Shown here: positions 1 to 9,377 of the stretch, in pieces
Layout: each line of letters starts with the position of its first letter
Numbering within the stretch: position 1 is the first letter of the stretch
From: Massilia terrae
GTDB lineage: Bacteria > Pseudomonadota > Gammaproteobacteria > Burkholderiales > Burkholderiaceae_D
Reading direction: 5' to 3'
Length of the DNA stretch: 64,000 nucleotides
Assembly: GCF_024753145.1 (NCBI RefSeq)
Contig: NZ_JANUGU010000003.1
Span: 372,001-436,000 of the forward strand
Notes under the pieces: generated by a model
What the model was told of the DNA's origin: nothing
The model's input: only the letters and a program-made list of their open reading frames with translations
Databases searched by the model: none
Position numbers and translations under genes: made by a program

Positions 1-1148
1 CGCGCTACGTCCGCACCAAGGTGCGCGGCACCGGCATGATGAGCTTCATTTCGATCACCAAGACGGACAGCTACGATCCCCTGAATCCCTACGCCGGCGG
101 CGGCACGCTTACCAGCAAGGTGTCGCAGGCAACCGCGGTCGACGCCGTGACCCATGATTTCCTGCCCAGCCTGAACCTGGCGACCTGGCTGGTACCTGAC
201 AAGCTAGTGCTGCGCTACGGCCTCGCGAGAACGGTGGCGCGGCCGCCGGCCTCGCGCCTGCTGCCATCGGGCACTTGCACCTATGACGAACGCAGGCTGG
301 ACGCCGTCGACGTATTCCAGGCCTGCACCGGCACCATCGGCAACCCTGCCCTGCAAGCGCAACGAAACGTCAACCAGGACCTGAGCGCGGAGTTCTATCC
401 AAACAAGGACACGATGTTCTCCATCGCCACCTTCACACAGAAGGGCAAGGTGGGACCGTCGATCGCGGAGGGCGTGACCCACCTGCCCCTGTTCGCGCGC
501 GAAGGGCTGGCCGCGCCGTCCGGTGGCGCTCCGTTCGCCGACATGCTGTTCGATTACTCGACCTGGACCAATGGCGCGGCGACCAGCCGCCAAGGGCTGG
601 AGCTGGGGTTGAAGACGGCGTTCACCATCCTGCCGGGGCTGCTGCGCTACACCGGCTTCGACGCCAACTACAGCAAGATCCGTTCGCGGACCAGCACCGA
701 CAACGTGGTCGACCTGCTGACTGGCACGCCGCTGCCGCCGCCGCGCGAATCGGACTATTCGTATAACTGGGCGCTGTGGTACGACGACGGCAAGCTCGCG
801 GCACGGGTCGCGGTGCAGGCCGTGGGCGCCTACTTCAACTGCATCGCGTCCTGCGGCCAGTCGGGTGTCAACAACTATCCGAGCGCGGCCTCCAACGTGC
901 GCGTCGGCTTCCCCTACAACCCGGGCTCGCCCGATTTCAAGGACGCGACCCGCTTCATCGACGCCAAGATCTCGTACAAGTGGCGGCGCAACATCGAGTT
1001 CTTCGTCGAGGGACGGAACCTCGGCAACGCGACCACGTCGAACAGCCAGGCCCAGTTCGCCCCGTTCGCCGACGGCACGCCCAACCTCCTCGATTACTCC
1101 TACGCCGGACGCCGCATCATGGTCGGCGTCACTTTCCGCACGCTCTGA
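1..1148 (+). CDS. TonB-dependent receptor, C-terminal part (cut by window start)
   Basis: This is the last 382 codons of an outer-membrane TonB-dependent receptor; the reading frame is open to the window edge (in-frame from base 3), so the true start lies upstream. Visible residues are beta-barrel strands ending in the pattern ...AGRRIMVGVTFRTL, a typical aromatic-ended last strand for insertion into the outer membrane. The sequence matches the C-terminal third of the complete receptor that follows at 1273 along its whole length, by eye about two thirds to three quarters identical, so the two are tandem paralogues. Shared blocks include DVLPSLNLATW-like, NPALQAQ-NVNQ-LS, YYPNKDTMFSIA-like, DLLTGTPLPP, FNCIASCG and EGRNLGNATTS. 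Family knowledge: this long type (Xanthomonas/Caulobacter type, TIGR01782-like) usually imports oligosaccharides. The substrate cannot be read from sequence; the neighbouring GH28 enzyme suggests a pectin-derived one. Confidence 0.9.
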   Translation, partial: RYVRTKVRGTGMMSFISITKTDSYDPLNPYAGGGTLTSKVSQATAVDAVTHDFLPSLNLATWLVPDKLVLRYGLARTVARPPASRLLPSGTCTYDERRLDAVDVFQACTGTIGNPALQAQRNVNQDLSAEFYPNKDTMFSIATFTQKGKVGPSIAEGVTHLPLFAREGLAAPSGGAPFADMLFDYSTWTNGAATSRQGLELGLKTAFTILPGLLRYTGFDANYSKIRSRTSTDNVVDLLTGTPLPPPRESDYSYNWALWYDDGKLAARVAVQAVGAYFNCIASCGQSGVNNYPSAASNVRVGFPYNPGSPDFKDATRFIDAKISYKWRRNIEFFVEGRNLGNATTSNSQAQFAPFADGTPNLLDYSYAGRRIMVGVTFRTL

Positions 1149-1272
1149 ATCGCTCAACTTTTCGATTAAAACGATCACGAGCAGGTGATTCCTGAGGATC
1201 AGCCCAAGGCGCTCGTCTTAACAGATATGCGGTGCGTAAACATCGCCTTCTAAAAAAACGAGGAGATAGAGA

Positions 1273-4200
1273 ATGGGCTGTACCGGAATTGGGCAGATGC
1301 GCCTTCACCGTTTGACGTATGCGGTCTCGATCGCGCTGGCGACGCTGATTGCCACCAACGTCGCGGTGGCGCAGGAAAAGAGCGCCACGGGCGATACCAC
1401 TGAAACGAGCAGCACGGACAACAAGGTCACCACCGTCACCGTGGTCGCCACCCGCGCTTCGCAGCAATCCAGCATCGAACGCAAGAAGAATGCAGCGACG
1501 GCGATCGACTCGATCGTCGCGGAAGACGTCGGCTCGCTGCCGGACCGTAACGTCGGCGAGGCCATCTCGCGCATCGCGGGCATCGCGCTGGACCGTGGCG
1601 ACTTCGGCGAGGGCGTGACCGTGTCCGTGCGCGGCAACGGCCCCGAGCTGACCCGAGTGGAACTTGACGGCCAGGCTGTCCAATCCGCCGGCGGCAGCGA
1701 TATGTCGGGCGGTGGCGATGGCCGCGGCATGGAATTCCGCCAGCTGTCGTCCGACCTGATCAAGAGCGTGGACGTGATCAAGGGCTCGACCGCCGACATG
1801 ACCGAAGGTTCGCTCGGCGGCGGTATACAGATCAAGACCCGCACCGGTCTCGATTTCAAGAAGCCCTTCGCCTCGCTGCGCGTGGCCGGCACCCAGGCCA
1901 GCCTGAACAAGAAGTGGGAACCGGACGCCAACCTGATCCTGGCGAACAAATACATGAACGGTCGCCTGGGCCTGCTGCTGAACGCGTCGACCACCACGCT
2001 GGACAACGAAGGCCACGTGGCGAAAGTCTCGGGCACCAACCAGGGCTATTTCCGCCTGTATGATTTCGACAACTCGCCGGACAAGACCTTCACCTTCCAG
2101 CCGAGCACCGTCAACACGGCGGATGCGGCCTCCAACACCCCGATCCTGTCGTCGCCCCTGATTGGCGGCGGCAACTTCAATTCGGCCACGCCGCTCGACC
2201 TGGTCACGCGTTCGGCCGCGGCCAAGACCAAGGCCGATTGCCAGGCCGCCTTCCCGGCCCTGACCACGGCGCAGCTGAACGCGATCTCGTCGTCCAGCCG
2301 CAGCGGAGCGCAAAGCCAGCGCACCAACGAGCTGAACACCTGCCTGAACCAGTGGAGCGACTATTCGCCGTCGGGCCCGCAGTACAACGTCCGCCGCGAG
2401 ATCGACCGCCGCCAGAACCTGGACCTGCGCGCAGACTTCAAGGTGAACGACAACCTGACCGTGTATGCCAAGGGCAGCTACAACCGCCGCCACGACGACA
2501 TCAACAGCCTGAGCTTCTCGATGGGTAACTTCACCGTGAAAAACGGCGCGCCCAACACCCAGCCAGGCTCGGTGGTGGTCGACGCCAGCCATCACCTGAC
2601 GTCCTACACCTTCAACAACACCGACAGCAATGGCGTGGCCAAGACCGGCCAGAGCCACGGCATCGGCAACACGACGGCGCGCTACCTGCAGCTGGGCGGC
2701 ACCTACCGGAACCGCGGCCTGCTGGCGGAATTCTTCGTCGGCGATGCGCGTTCCGACTTCAACCGGGGTGAAAAGAACTTGACCCTGAACGACTACTACG
2801 GCTCGGGCACGCTGAGCGTGCTGCCGAATGGCCTGTGGGGCTACACCTTCCCGGGCTATAACCCGACCGATAATTCGGACCTGTCGCGCTTCGCCACGCT
2901 GTACCCGCGCGGCGCCAGTGCCGCCGTCCCGATCAGCAAATACATCACCATCGCCACGCCGGCCTACACGGCGGCCCAGCAAAACGCGGTCACCTCCTCG
3001 CCAAACCTGACCTGGAAGCCTTCCATCTACTTCAGCGAGGAGCGCACGGCGAAGGCCGACGTGACCTGGACGACGCCGGAGTCGGTCCCCTTCTTCAAGC
3101 GCTTCAAGACCGGCTTCAACCTGCGCGACATGCGCAACGATAACTGGAACATCAACAATGGCGGTTACACCCTGACCGAATCGGTCGGCACCTTCGGACA
3201 ACCGGGCTATATTCCGCCGGTCGTGCTGCCGTCGCCGCAAGTGCTCAGCACGATGTACGGCTGCGCCGATTCGCCGGGCTCGCTTGGACCAGGCGGCAAC
3301 AAGTGCGTGTACGGCTGGATCCCGGGAGGCAACATCAAGCAGGGCCTGGCCGGGGCTTCGGTCATGCCGGTGGATCAATTCATGGACATGCTGCGGCAGA
3401 CCATGACCATGAAGGCCACGCCGACCCAGTTCTTCAGCGGCGCCAAGGACCGTCCGGCCGGCCTGGTCGACAACTGGACCCAGATCGACGTCGAGAAGCT
3501 GTTCAGCATCATGGGCATCCCGAACACGAACTTCGACTGCGTCAAGAAGTGCACCGCCAACGACGGCAAGGTCTACGACCAGCCGGCACAGCACCTGAAG
3601 GAACGCACCGAAGCGTTCTACCTGATGGGCGACTTCGGCCTCGACCACATTCCGTTCACCGATCGTGCCCTGCCGTTTGGCTGGGAGCTGGACGGCAACG
3701 TGGGCGTGCGCTACGTGCGCACCAAGGTGAGCGGTACCGGCATGATGACCTTCACCTCGATCACCAAGACCCCGTCCTACGACCCGAACTTCCCGGATGC
3801 GATCGGCGGCACGCTGACTGAATCGGTCACGCAGCCCACCGCAACCGAGGCCAAGACGACGGACGTGTTGCCGAGCCTGAACCTGGCTACCTGGGTGATG
3901 CCGGACAAGATGGTGCTGCGCTATAGCGTGGCCAAGACGGTGGCTCGTCCGCCGGTGTCGCGCCTGCTGGCCTCCGGCAGCTGCACCTACGACGAGCGGC
4001 AGGTGGACGGGATCGATTCGCCGCAGAAGTGCAGCGGCACCGTCGGCAACCCGGCCCTGCAGGCGCAGAAGAACGTGAACCAGAACCTGTCGGTGGAATA
4101 CTATCCGAACAAGGACACGATGTTCTCGATCGCCGGCTTCACGCAGAAAGGCAGGGTCGGCCCCGCGATCTCGCAAGGCGTGAACAACCAGAAGCTGTTC

Positions 4201-4857
4201 GCCAACACCAGCCTGGTCGATCCGGCTACGGGCGCTTCGCTGGCCGACATGCTGTTCAACTACTCGACCTGGGTCAATGGCACCACGACCGGCCGCAAGG
4301 GCGTCGAGTTCAGCACCAAGACGGCGTTCACCTTCCTGCCCTCCTTCCTGCGCTACACCGGCTTCGACGGCAACTACACCAAGCAGCACTCGGCCACCAC
4401 GGCGGCCAATGTGGTCGACCTGTTGACCGGCACCCCGCTGCCGCCGCAGAACGAGCAGAAGTACACCTACAACGCAGCGCTCTGGTACGACGACGGCAGG
4501 CTGTCGGCGCGCGTCGCGGTACAGGCGGTGGCCTCGTACTTCAACTGCATCGCCTCCTGCGGCAGTTCGACCAGCATGTACAACTACCCGAACGTGGGCA
4601 ACTACGGCCGCTTCTCCAGTGCGTACAACCCGGGTTCGCCGATCTTCACGGACTCGACCCGCTTCATCGACGCCAAGATCTCGTACAAGATCACGCCGGC
4701 GGTGGAGGTGTTCGTGGAAGGACGCAACCTGGGCAATGCGACCACCTCGCATAGCACCGGCGGTTTCGCGCCGTTTGCGGACGGCACGCCAAGCCTGATC
4801 GACTACGCTTACGCCGGCCGACGCATCATGGTCGGTGTGAACTTCCGCACCCTGTGA
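1273..4857 (+). CDS. TonB-dependent receptor, complete
   Basis: Outer-membrane energised transporter of 1194 residues. AGGAG at 1261-1265 lies 7 bases before ATG 1273; a second in-frame ATG at 1297 begins a cleaner signal peptide (MRLHRLTYAVSIALATLI, ending near AVAQ), so the first eight residues may be extra. The plug domain follows at about residues 60-200, with SIVAEDVGSLPDRNVGEAIS, TVSVRGNGPELTRVELDGQ and the SLGGGIQIKT segment that closes the plug. The remainder is barrel, ending in NFRTL. The length (about 1200, against about 700 for siderophore receptors) and plug motifs match the Xanthomonas/Caulobacter-type family. It is preceded by a shorter-spaced paralogue and its stop codon overlaps the start of the GH28 gene (TGATG), which implies co-translation and a role in taking up the products of that enzyme. 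The exact substrate is inference. Confidence 0.93.
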   Translation: MGCTGIGQMRLHRLTYAVSIALATLIATNVAVAQEKSATGDTTETSSTDNKVTTVTVVATRASQQSSIERKKNAATAIDSIVAEDVGSLPDRNVGEAISRIAGIALDRGDFGEGVTVSVRGNGPELTRVELDGQAVQSAGGSDMSGGGDGRGMEFRQLSSDLIKSVDVIKGSTADMTEGSLGGGIQIKTRTGLDFKKPFASLRVAGTQASLNKKWEPDANLILANKYMNGRLGLLLNASTTTLDNEGHVAKVSGTNQGYFRLYDFDNSPDKTFTFQPSTVNTADAASNTPILSSPLIGGGNFNSATPLDLVTRSAAAKTKADCQAAFPALTTAQLNAISSSSRSGAQSQRTNELNTCLNQWSDYSPSGPQYNVRREIDRRQNLDLRADFKVNDNLTVYAKGSYNRRHDDINSLSFSMGNFTVKNGAPNTQPGSVVVDASHHLTSYTFNNTDSNGVAKTGQSHGIGNTTARYLQLGGTYRNRGLLAEFFVGDARSDFNRGEKNLTLNDYYGSGTLSVLPNGLWGYTFPGYNPTDNSDLSRFATLYPRGASAAVPISKYITIATPAYTAAQQNAVTSSPNLTWKPSIYFSEERTAKADVTWTTPESVPFFKRFKTGFNLRDMRNDNWNINNGGYTLTESVGTFGQPGYIPPVVLPSPQVLSTMYGCADSPGSLGPGGNKCVYGWIPGGNIKQGLAGASVMPVDQFMDMLRQTMTMKATPTQFFSGAKDRPAGLVDNWTQIDVEKLFSIMGIPNTNFDCVKKCTANDGKVYDQPAQHLKERTEAFYLMGDFGLDHIPFTDRALPFGWELDGNVGVRYVRTKVSGTGMMTFTSITKTPSYDPNFPDAIGGTLTESVTQPTATEAKTTDVLPSLNLATWVMPDKMVLRYSVAKTVARPPVSRLLASGSCTYDERQVDGIDSPQKCSGTVGNPALQAQKNVNQNLSVEYYPNKDTMFSIAGFTQKGRVGPAISQGVNNQKLFANTSLVDPATGASLADMLFNYSTWVNGTTTGRKGVEFSTKTAFTFLPSFLRYTGFDGNYTKQHSATTAANVVDLLTGTPLPPQNEQKYTYNAALWYDDGRLSARVAVQAVASYFNCIASCGSSTSMYNYPNVGNYGRFSSAYNPGSPIFTDSTRFIDAKISYKITPAVEVFVEGRNLGNATTSHSTGGFAPFADGTPSLIDYAYAGRRIMVGVNFRTL

Positions 4858-6221
4858 TGAAGCAAGCCACAAGGTGGATGCTGGCGGCGGCGCTTGCGCT
4901 CGGCGCCAGCCGTGGCTTCGCGGCGGATTTCAATGCCGCAAAGTACGGAGCCAAGGGCGATGGCGTGACCATGAACACGGCCGCCATCCAGCAGGCGATC
5001 GATGCCGCGGCCAAGGAGCATGGCACGGTCGTCTTCCCGGCCGGCACCTACCTGACCGGTTCGGTGTTCGTGAAGTCCGGCGTGACGCTGCGGCTCGACA
5101 AGGGCGTGACCCTGCTCGGCTCGCAAAACATCAAGGACTATCCCGTGATGCCGAGCCGGATCGCGGGCATCGAGATGAGCTGGCCTGCCGCGCTGGTCAA
5201 TGTCTACAAGCAGGAGAACGCCGCCGTCGTTGGCGAGGGAACCATCGATGGCGACGGCAAGGTGTTCTGGCAAGCCTACTGGGACCTGCGCAAGGATTAC
5301 AACGCGCGCGGCCTGCGCTGGGCGTCGGACTATGATGCCGGACGCCCGCGCCTGCTGCAGGTGTTCGATTCGTCGCAGGTCCAGATCGGCGGCGGCCTGC
5401 TGCTGCGCCGCTCCGGCTTCTGGACGGTGCACATCTGCTACTCGCATGACGTGGCCGTCGACGGCGTCACGATCCGCAACAACGTGGACGGGCGCGGTCC
5501 TTCCACCGACGGCATCGACATCGACTCGTCGCGCAAGGTGCTGGTGGCGCACGCCGACATCGAGGCCAATGACGACGGGATCGTGATGAAAGCCGGCCGC
5601 GATGCGGATGGCCTGCGCGTGGCGCGCCCGACCGAGGATGTGGTGGTGCGCGACTCGATCGTGCGCGATGCGAAGGCGGGCTTTGTGTTCGGCAGCGAAA
5701 CCTCGGGTGGCTTCCGCAATATCGAAGCCTACAATATCCAGATGCTGGCGAAGGTACCGGTGGGGATCATGTTCAAGTCGGCGCATACGCGCGGCGGCTG
5801 GGGTGAGGATATCCGCCTGCACGATATCGACATGGATGGCGTGCCGGTGGTGATGCGGGTGAATATGAACTGGAATCCCGCCTACAGCTACGCGCGCATT
5901 CCCGAGAGCGAGAAAAATTATCCGGCGCACTGGAAGGTGCTGGCGACGCCGGTGCCGGAACAGCAGGGCATCGCGCATTTTCACGACGTGAAGATCTGGA
6001 ATATCAAGGCAAAGGCTGCGGCGACGGCGTTCGAGGTGGATGGCTTTGCCAACGCGCCGCTCCAGCGGTTCAGCTTCGACCAGATCGATATCGAGGCCAA
6101 AAAGGGCGGGCATATCAATGACGCGCAGGACTGGCGCTTTGCCAATCTGCGCTTGCGCAGCGATGTGCCGATTGAAGTCGGCAAGGCGAGCAGCGTCAGC
6201 GGGGTGCCGGCGAGTCCCTGA
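4857..6221 (+). CDS. Glycoside hydrolase family 28 (polygalacturonase-like) secreted enzyme
   Basis: Predicted secreted pectin-type hydrolase of 454 residues. ATG 4857 shares one base with the receptor stop (TGATG); a GTG three bases earlier is less likely. A signal peptide is visible (MKQATRWMLAAALALGASRGFA, cleavage near residue 22), followed by the start of a right-handed beta-helix (DFNAAKYGAKGDG with AIQQAIDAA), the usual N-terminus of bacterial GH28 proteins. Catalytic blocks appear in family order: STDGID at about 216-221, NDDGIVMKAG at about 238-247, FGSETSGG at about 278-285 and the substrate-binding FKSAHTRGG near 306-314, in place of the RIK seen in many polygalacturonases. The aspartates of the first two blocks are present, so activity is likely. 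Translational coupling to a TonB receptor suggests an extracellular or periplasmic degradation and uptake unit. It could also be a rhamnogalacturonase or exo-acting member. Confidence 0.88.
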   Translation: MKQATRWMLAAALALGASRGFAADFNAAKYGAKGDGVTMNTAAIQQAIDAAAKEHGTVVFPAGTYLTGSVFVKSGVTLRLDKGVTLLGSQNIKDYPVMPSRIAGIEMSWPAALVNVYKQENAAVVGEGTIDGDGKVFWQAYWDLRKDYNARGLRWASDYDAGRPRLLQVFDSSQVQIGGGLLLRRSGFWTVHICYSHDVAVDGVTIRNNVDGRGPSTDGIDIDSSRKVLVAHADIEANDDGIVMKAGRDADGLRVARPTEDVVVRDSIVRDAKAGFVFGSETSGGFRNIEAYNIQMLAKVPVGIMFKSAHTRGGWGEDIRLHDIDMDGVPVVMRVNMNWNPAYSYARIPESEKNYPAHWKVLATPVPEQQGIAHFHDVKIWNIKAKAAATAFEVDGFANAPLQRFSFDQIDIEAKKGGHINDAQDWRFANLRLRSDVPIEVGKASSVSGVPASP

Positions 6222-6228
6222 ACATCAT

Positions 6229-7872
6229 TTAAGTCTCTACCTTTGGCGGCCTGGAAACGGGCCGTTTTTTTTGCGATGTCTGCGGCGCTGCCGCCTTGTC
6301 GCTCCGCGCGGCAATTTTGAATTCGCCGACAAGATTCAACAGCTGCCCGGCCTGTTCCTTCATCCCGTTGGTCGCGGCAGCCGCCTGTTCCACCAGCACC
6401 GCGTTTTGCTGCGTGATCCGATCCATTTGCGAGATCGCCAGGTTAATCTGCTCAAGCCCCGATTTCTGCTCGCGCCCCGCGGCTGAAATATCCCGCATCA
6501 GGTCCGCGGCCTTCGATACCGACGCGACGATATCGTCCATCGTGATTCCCGCTTGCGTCACCTGCGTGCTACCTGCCTGCACGGTGCTTACCGATGCCTC
6601 GATCAGCTTCTTGATTTCCTTCGCGGCGCTGGCGCTGCGCTGGGCGAGCATGCGCACTTCGGTCGCGACCACGGCGAATCCCTTGCCGTGCTCCCCTGCC
6701 CGCGCGGCTTCCACCGCCGCATTCAGGGCGAGAATATTCGTTTGAAACGCGATCCCGTCGATCACCGTGATGATGTCGGTGATCCTGCCGGAGCTGTCCC
6801 GGATGGATTCCATCTGGCTGACCACCTGGCTGACCACTTCGCCGCCGACGCTCGCCAGCTTCGAGGTGGCGATCACCAGGTCGGTCGCCTGCTGCGCATT
6901 CTCGGCATTCTGCGCCACGGTGGAGGTCAGCTCTTCCATCGCGGCCGCGGTTTCCTGCAAACTGGAGGCCTGGGCTTCGGTGCGCGCCGACAAATCCATG
7001 ACACCGCTGGAGATATCGCCAGCGTCGCCATTGACCTGCTGGCTCGACTGCGCAATTTGCCCGATCAGCAGCTTGATATTGATCTGCAAAACCTTCGCCG
7101 CATTCAGCACCAGCGCCACTTCATCGTTGCCATTCGGGCGGATTGCGCCGGTCAGGTCGCCGGAGGACATGCGCTCCATCGCCTTCCATGCGTCGCGCAT
7201 CGGTTTGACGATGCTGTGGTATGCCATGAACGAGAATGCACCGGCCAGCACCAGTCCCAGAACCGCAATCGCCGATTCGATCAGGACGATGGCAGGCCGC
7301 GTCGCGCCCAGCAGCGCCGTCGCCGCGCCGGCCACCAATAGCGCGGCCATGATCGCGAATGCGGCATATAACTTCACGGCAGTCGGGAGATTGCGCACGC
7401 AGCGCAGCCGATAAAGCAGGGAACGGCTCAGTGCGGCGCCCTCGCGAATCAGCAGGCTGCGGTCGCCGCGATGAATTGCGCGATATGCCTCCTCGGCCGC
7501 GCGCACCGCGTCGCGCGACGGCTTGCGGCGAATCGAGGTATAGCCCACCACCTCGTGATGTTCGATGAGCGGCGCGACGTCCGCTTCCACCCAATAGAAA
7601 TCGCCGTTCTTGCAGCGGTTCTTGACCAATCCGCTCCATGCCTTGCCCAGCTTGAGCGTGCGCCACAGGTCGGCGAAGGCCGCTTCCGGCATGTCCGGAT
7701 GGCGCACGATGTTATGCGCCTTGTTCACCAATTCCGCCCGGGAGAAACCGCTGATCCGGACGAAATCCTCGTTGACGTAGGTAATCCGCCCTTTCAGGTC
7801 CGTCTTCGAAACGATCGTATCGGCGTCTTCCAGGACGTATTCAGTGGTGGTGACAGGATGATTTAATCGCAT
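6229..7872 (-). CDS. aer: Aer-like PAS-containing methyl-accepting chemotaxis protein
   Basis: Membrane chemoreceptor of 547 residues, resembling E. coli Aer (506). An N-terminal PAS domain (about residues 10-115) carries the stretch [17 protein letters not shown] and a [17 protein letters not shown] block, both close to the FAD-binding PAS of Aer, so redox or energy taxis is the likely role. Two hydrophobic segments (about 168-188 and 193-216) form a membrane hairpin, followed by a HAMP linker and a long coiled signalling domain. The hairpin tip is conserved ([21 protein letters not shown], then [19 protein letters not shown]), the site that binds CheA and CheW. There is no CheR-binding pentapeptide at the C-terminus, which ends SRPPKVET. 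No clear Shine-Dalgarno precedes ATG 7872. No che genes lie nearby, so it is an orphan receptor. Confidence 0.9.
   Translation of the reverse strand: MRLNHPVTTTEYVLEDADTIVSKTDLKGRITYVNEDFVRISGFSRAELVNKAHNIVRHPDMPEAAFADLWRTLKLGKAWSGLVKNRCKNGDFYWVEADVAPLIEHHEVVGYTSIRRKPSRDAVRAAEEAYRAIHRGDRSLLIREGAALSRSLLYRLRCVRNLPTAVKLYAAFAIMAALLVAGAATALLGATRPAIVLIESAIAVLGLVLAGAFSFMAYHSIVKPMRDAWKAMERMSSGDLTGAIRPNGNDEVALVLNAAKVLQINIKLLIGQIAQSSQQVNGDAGDISSGVMDLSARTEAQASSLQETAAAMEELTSTVAQNAENAQQATDLVIATSKLASVGGEVVSQVVSQMESIRDSSGRITDIITVIDGIAFQTNILALNAAVEAARAGEHGKGFAVVATEVRMLAQRSASAAKEIKKLIEASVSTVQAGSTQVTQAGITMDDIVASVSKAADLMRDISAAGREQKSGLEQINLAISQMDRITQQNAVLVEQAAAATNGMKEQAGQLLNLVGEFKIAARSDKAAAPQTSQKKRPVSRPPKVET
6247..6272 (+). 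terminator. Rho-independent terminator for the receptor/GH28 operon
   Basis: The stem CGGCC (6247-6251), an 8-base loop and GGCCG (6260-6264) are followed directly by eight T residues (6265-6272). It starts 25 bases after the GH28 stop. It lies inside the last codons of the convergent chemoreceptor gene, where the A-run encodes two lysines on the other strand. Confidence 0.7.
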
Positions 7873-8124
7873 GGTGGCCCGGATGCATACTTAAAGTAGA
7901 TGATGATTTGTGAGCGAATCTACTGTTGATCATTGGCTAACAGGAATGCGGTAAATCAAATCCTTGCGATTTGGGCGCAATTCAATACGGGCCTTTCCGG
8001 ATCGCGGAATTTCCGGGCTTTTTTACGCTTTGGCCCCCGATCTTTGCAATTCATCGCAATCCGCTGCGTGCCGGAAAAGGCCGGGTCTATAGTTCATTCC
8101 ATCGAAAAACCGACGGAGACCGAC

Positions 8125-8898
8125 ATGAACAAATTGCTGACCACCACCCTCGCCGCCACCACCCTCGCGCTCGCCACCCATGCCGCCTTCGCGGAAGACC
8201 AGGTGCGCGAAAACCGTCCGGTCGACGCCAAGGTCACCCGCATCCGGCTGGGCGGGGTGGTGACGCTGAACGTGCACCAGGGCGCGACGCCGTCGTTGGT
8301 CATTTCGGGCGGCAAGAGCCTCGTTGCACGCACCACCACGACCCAGCACGGCGACACGCTGGACATCGGCAACGAAAGCGAATCCCACTTCAGCTGGCAC
8401 AGCGACAGCGACAAGCTGGTCGCCGACCTGACGGTGCCGAACCTGCAGGAATTCTCGGCCAGCGGCGTGGGCAACAGCACGGTCACCGGCTTTTCCGGCG
8501 ACAAGGTGCGGGTCTCGATGGATGGCGCCGGCTCGCTGACGATGAACAGCCGTTACCGCGTGGTCGATGCGGCGCTGGGCGGCGTCGGCGGCGTGACCCT
8601 GAACAACGGCGGCACCGCCGACCGTGTCGACCTGTCCTTGCGTGGCGCCGGACGCATGACCATCACCGGGGAAACCAAAGTGCTGCACGGCACCCTGAGC
8701 GGCGTGGGCAGCCTGGACGCCACCAACCTGCGCGCCGATTCGGTCGAGTTGCGGATGAGCGGGATGGGCAGCGCGAACGTGTTCGCCCGCAGCGCCGCCA
8801 ACCTGAACCTGTCCGGGCTGGGCTCGGCGTCGGTGTATGGCAATCCGGCGACGCGCAACGCGGCGACCAGCGGGATGGGGAAGGTTAGCTGGAAGTAA
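8125..8898 (+). CDS. Head GIN domain (DUF2807) secreted beta-helical protein
   Basis: Exported protein of 257 residues. ATG 8125 has GGAG at 8115-8118 with good spacing; a longer upstream frame lacks support. The signal peptide MNKLLTTTLAATTLALATHAAFA is followed by a mature region of repeated short strands rich in G, S, N and T: LSGVGSLDATNL, LRMSGMGSANVFA, LSGLGSASVYG. This repeating SG(V/M/L)G pattern marks a right-handed beta-helix, the head-GIN/DUF2807 family found in putative autotransporter adhesin heads and in small periplasmic proteins. Its biochemical function is not established. It is a single gene between the divergent chemoreceptor and the convergent BON lipoprotein. Confidence 0.85.
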   Translation: MNKLLTTTLAATTLALATHAAFAEDQVRENRPVDAKVTRIRLGGVVTLNVHQGATPSLVISGGKSLVARTTTTQHGDTLDIGNESESHFSWHSDSDKLVADLTVPNLQEFSASGVGNSTVTGFSGDKVRVSMDGAGSLTMNSRYRVVDAALGGVGGVTLNNGGTADRVDLSLRGAGRMTITGETKVLHGTLSGVGSLDATNLRADSVELRMSGMGSANVFARSAANLNLSGLGSASVYGNPATRNAATSGMGKVSWK

Positions 8899-8923
8899 TC
8901 AAAGCCGGCTTACAGCAAGCTCA

Positions 8924-8953
8924 GCATGGGTCCCGGCCGCCGCCGGGACGACG
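8924..8953. repeat. Dispersed REP-like palindrome, copy 1
   Basis: An imperfect palindrome built on GTCCCGGC...GCCGGGACGACG lies between two convergent genes. It matches the elements at 27681-27710, 27761-27791 and 33571-33596, with the same GCATGGG flank as the second of the 27.7 kb copies. Confidence 0.75.
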
Positions 8954-8962
8954 GCGCTGGCT

Positions 8963-9283
8963 TCAGGGCACGGTCTTGCGCAGGACCATGTCGTCCTTGA
9001 CCGACTTGACGCCCTTCACGTCGCGCGCGAGCTGGACGGCGCGCTCCTCTTCCGCGCGTGAATCGACGAAGCCGGAAAGCTGGACCGTGCCCTTGAAGGT
9101 TTCGACCTTGACCTGCGTGGCCTTCACTTGCGGGTCGTCGGCGAAGACGGCCTTGACCTTGGCGGTAATCACGCTGTCGTCGATGTATTCGCCGGTCCCT
9201 TCGCGCGTCTTGGTCGGCGCGCAGGCGGTCAGCGCCGCGATCAGCAGGGCGGCGCAGGCAGTAGTGAAGTGCTGTGTTTTCAT
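8963..9283 (-). CDS. BON domain lipoprotein
   Basis: Small lipoprotein of 106 residues. A lipobox (LIAALTAC) puts the lipidated cysteine at about residue 21. The rest is one BON domain: DDSVITAKVKAVFADDP, then VKVETFKGTVQLSGFVDSRAEEERAVQLARDVKGVKSV. BON domains occur in OsmY, Kbp and secretin-associated proteins and are thought to bind phospholipid or polymer surfaces; in many betaproteobacteria such small lipoproteins are stress-inducible. GGGAG upstream supports the start. It is a single gene, convergent with the GIN protein. Confidence 0.9.
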   Translation of the reverse strand: MKTQHFTTACAALLIAALTACAPTKTREGTGEYIDDSVITAKVKAVFADDPQVKATQVKVETFKGTVQLSGFVDSRAEEERAVQLARDVKGVKSVKDDMVLRKTVP

Positions 9284-9377
9284 GGCATCGCTCCCGAAAA
9301 GACCCCTAATCTAGCGCTTTTTCGGCATCGATGCCTTGGCGTATTTGCGTGTGCGCGACAGTTCGCTTAGGCAAGAT

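Noticed and set aside
1129..4872. A 1247-codon open frame on the minus strand across the TonB receptor.
   Set aside because: It is the antisense of a clear receptor gene; the protein is rich in R, H, V and A with no family features, as expected from high-GC codon bias.
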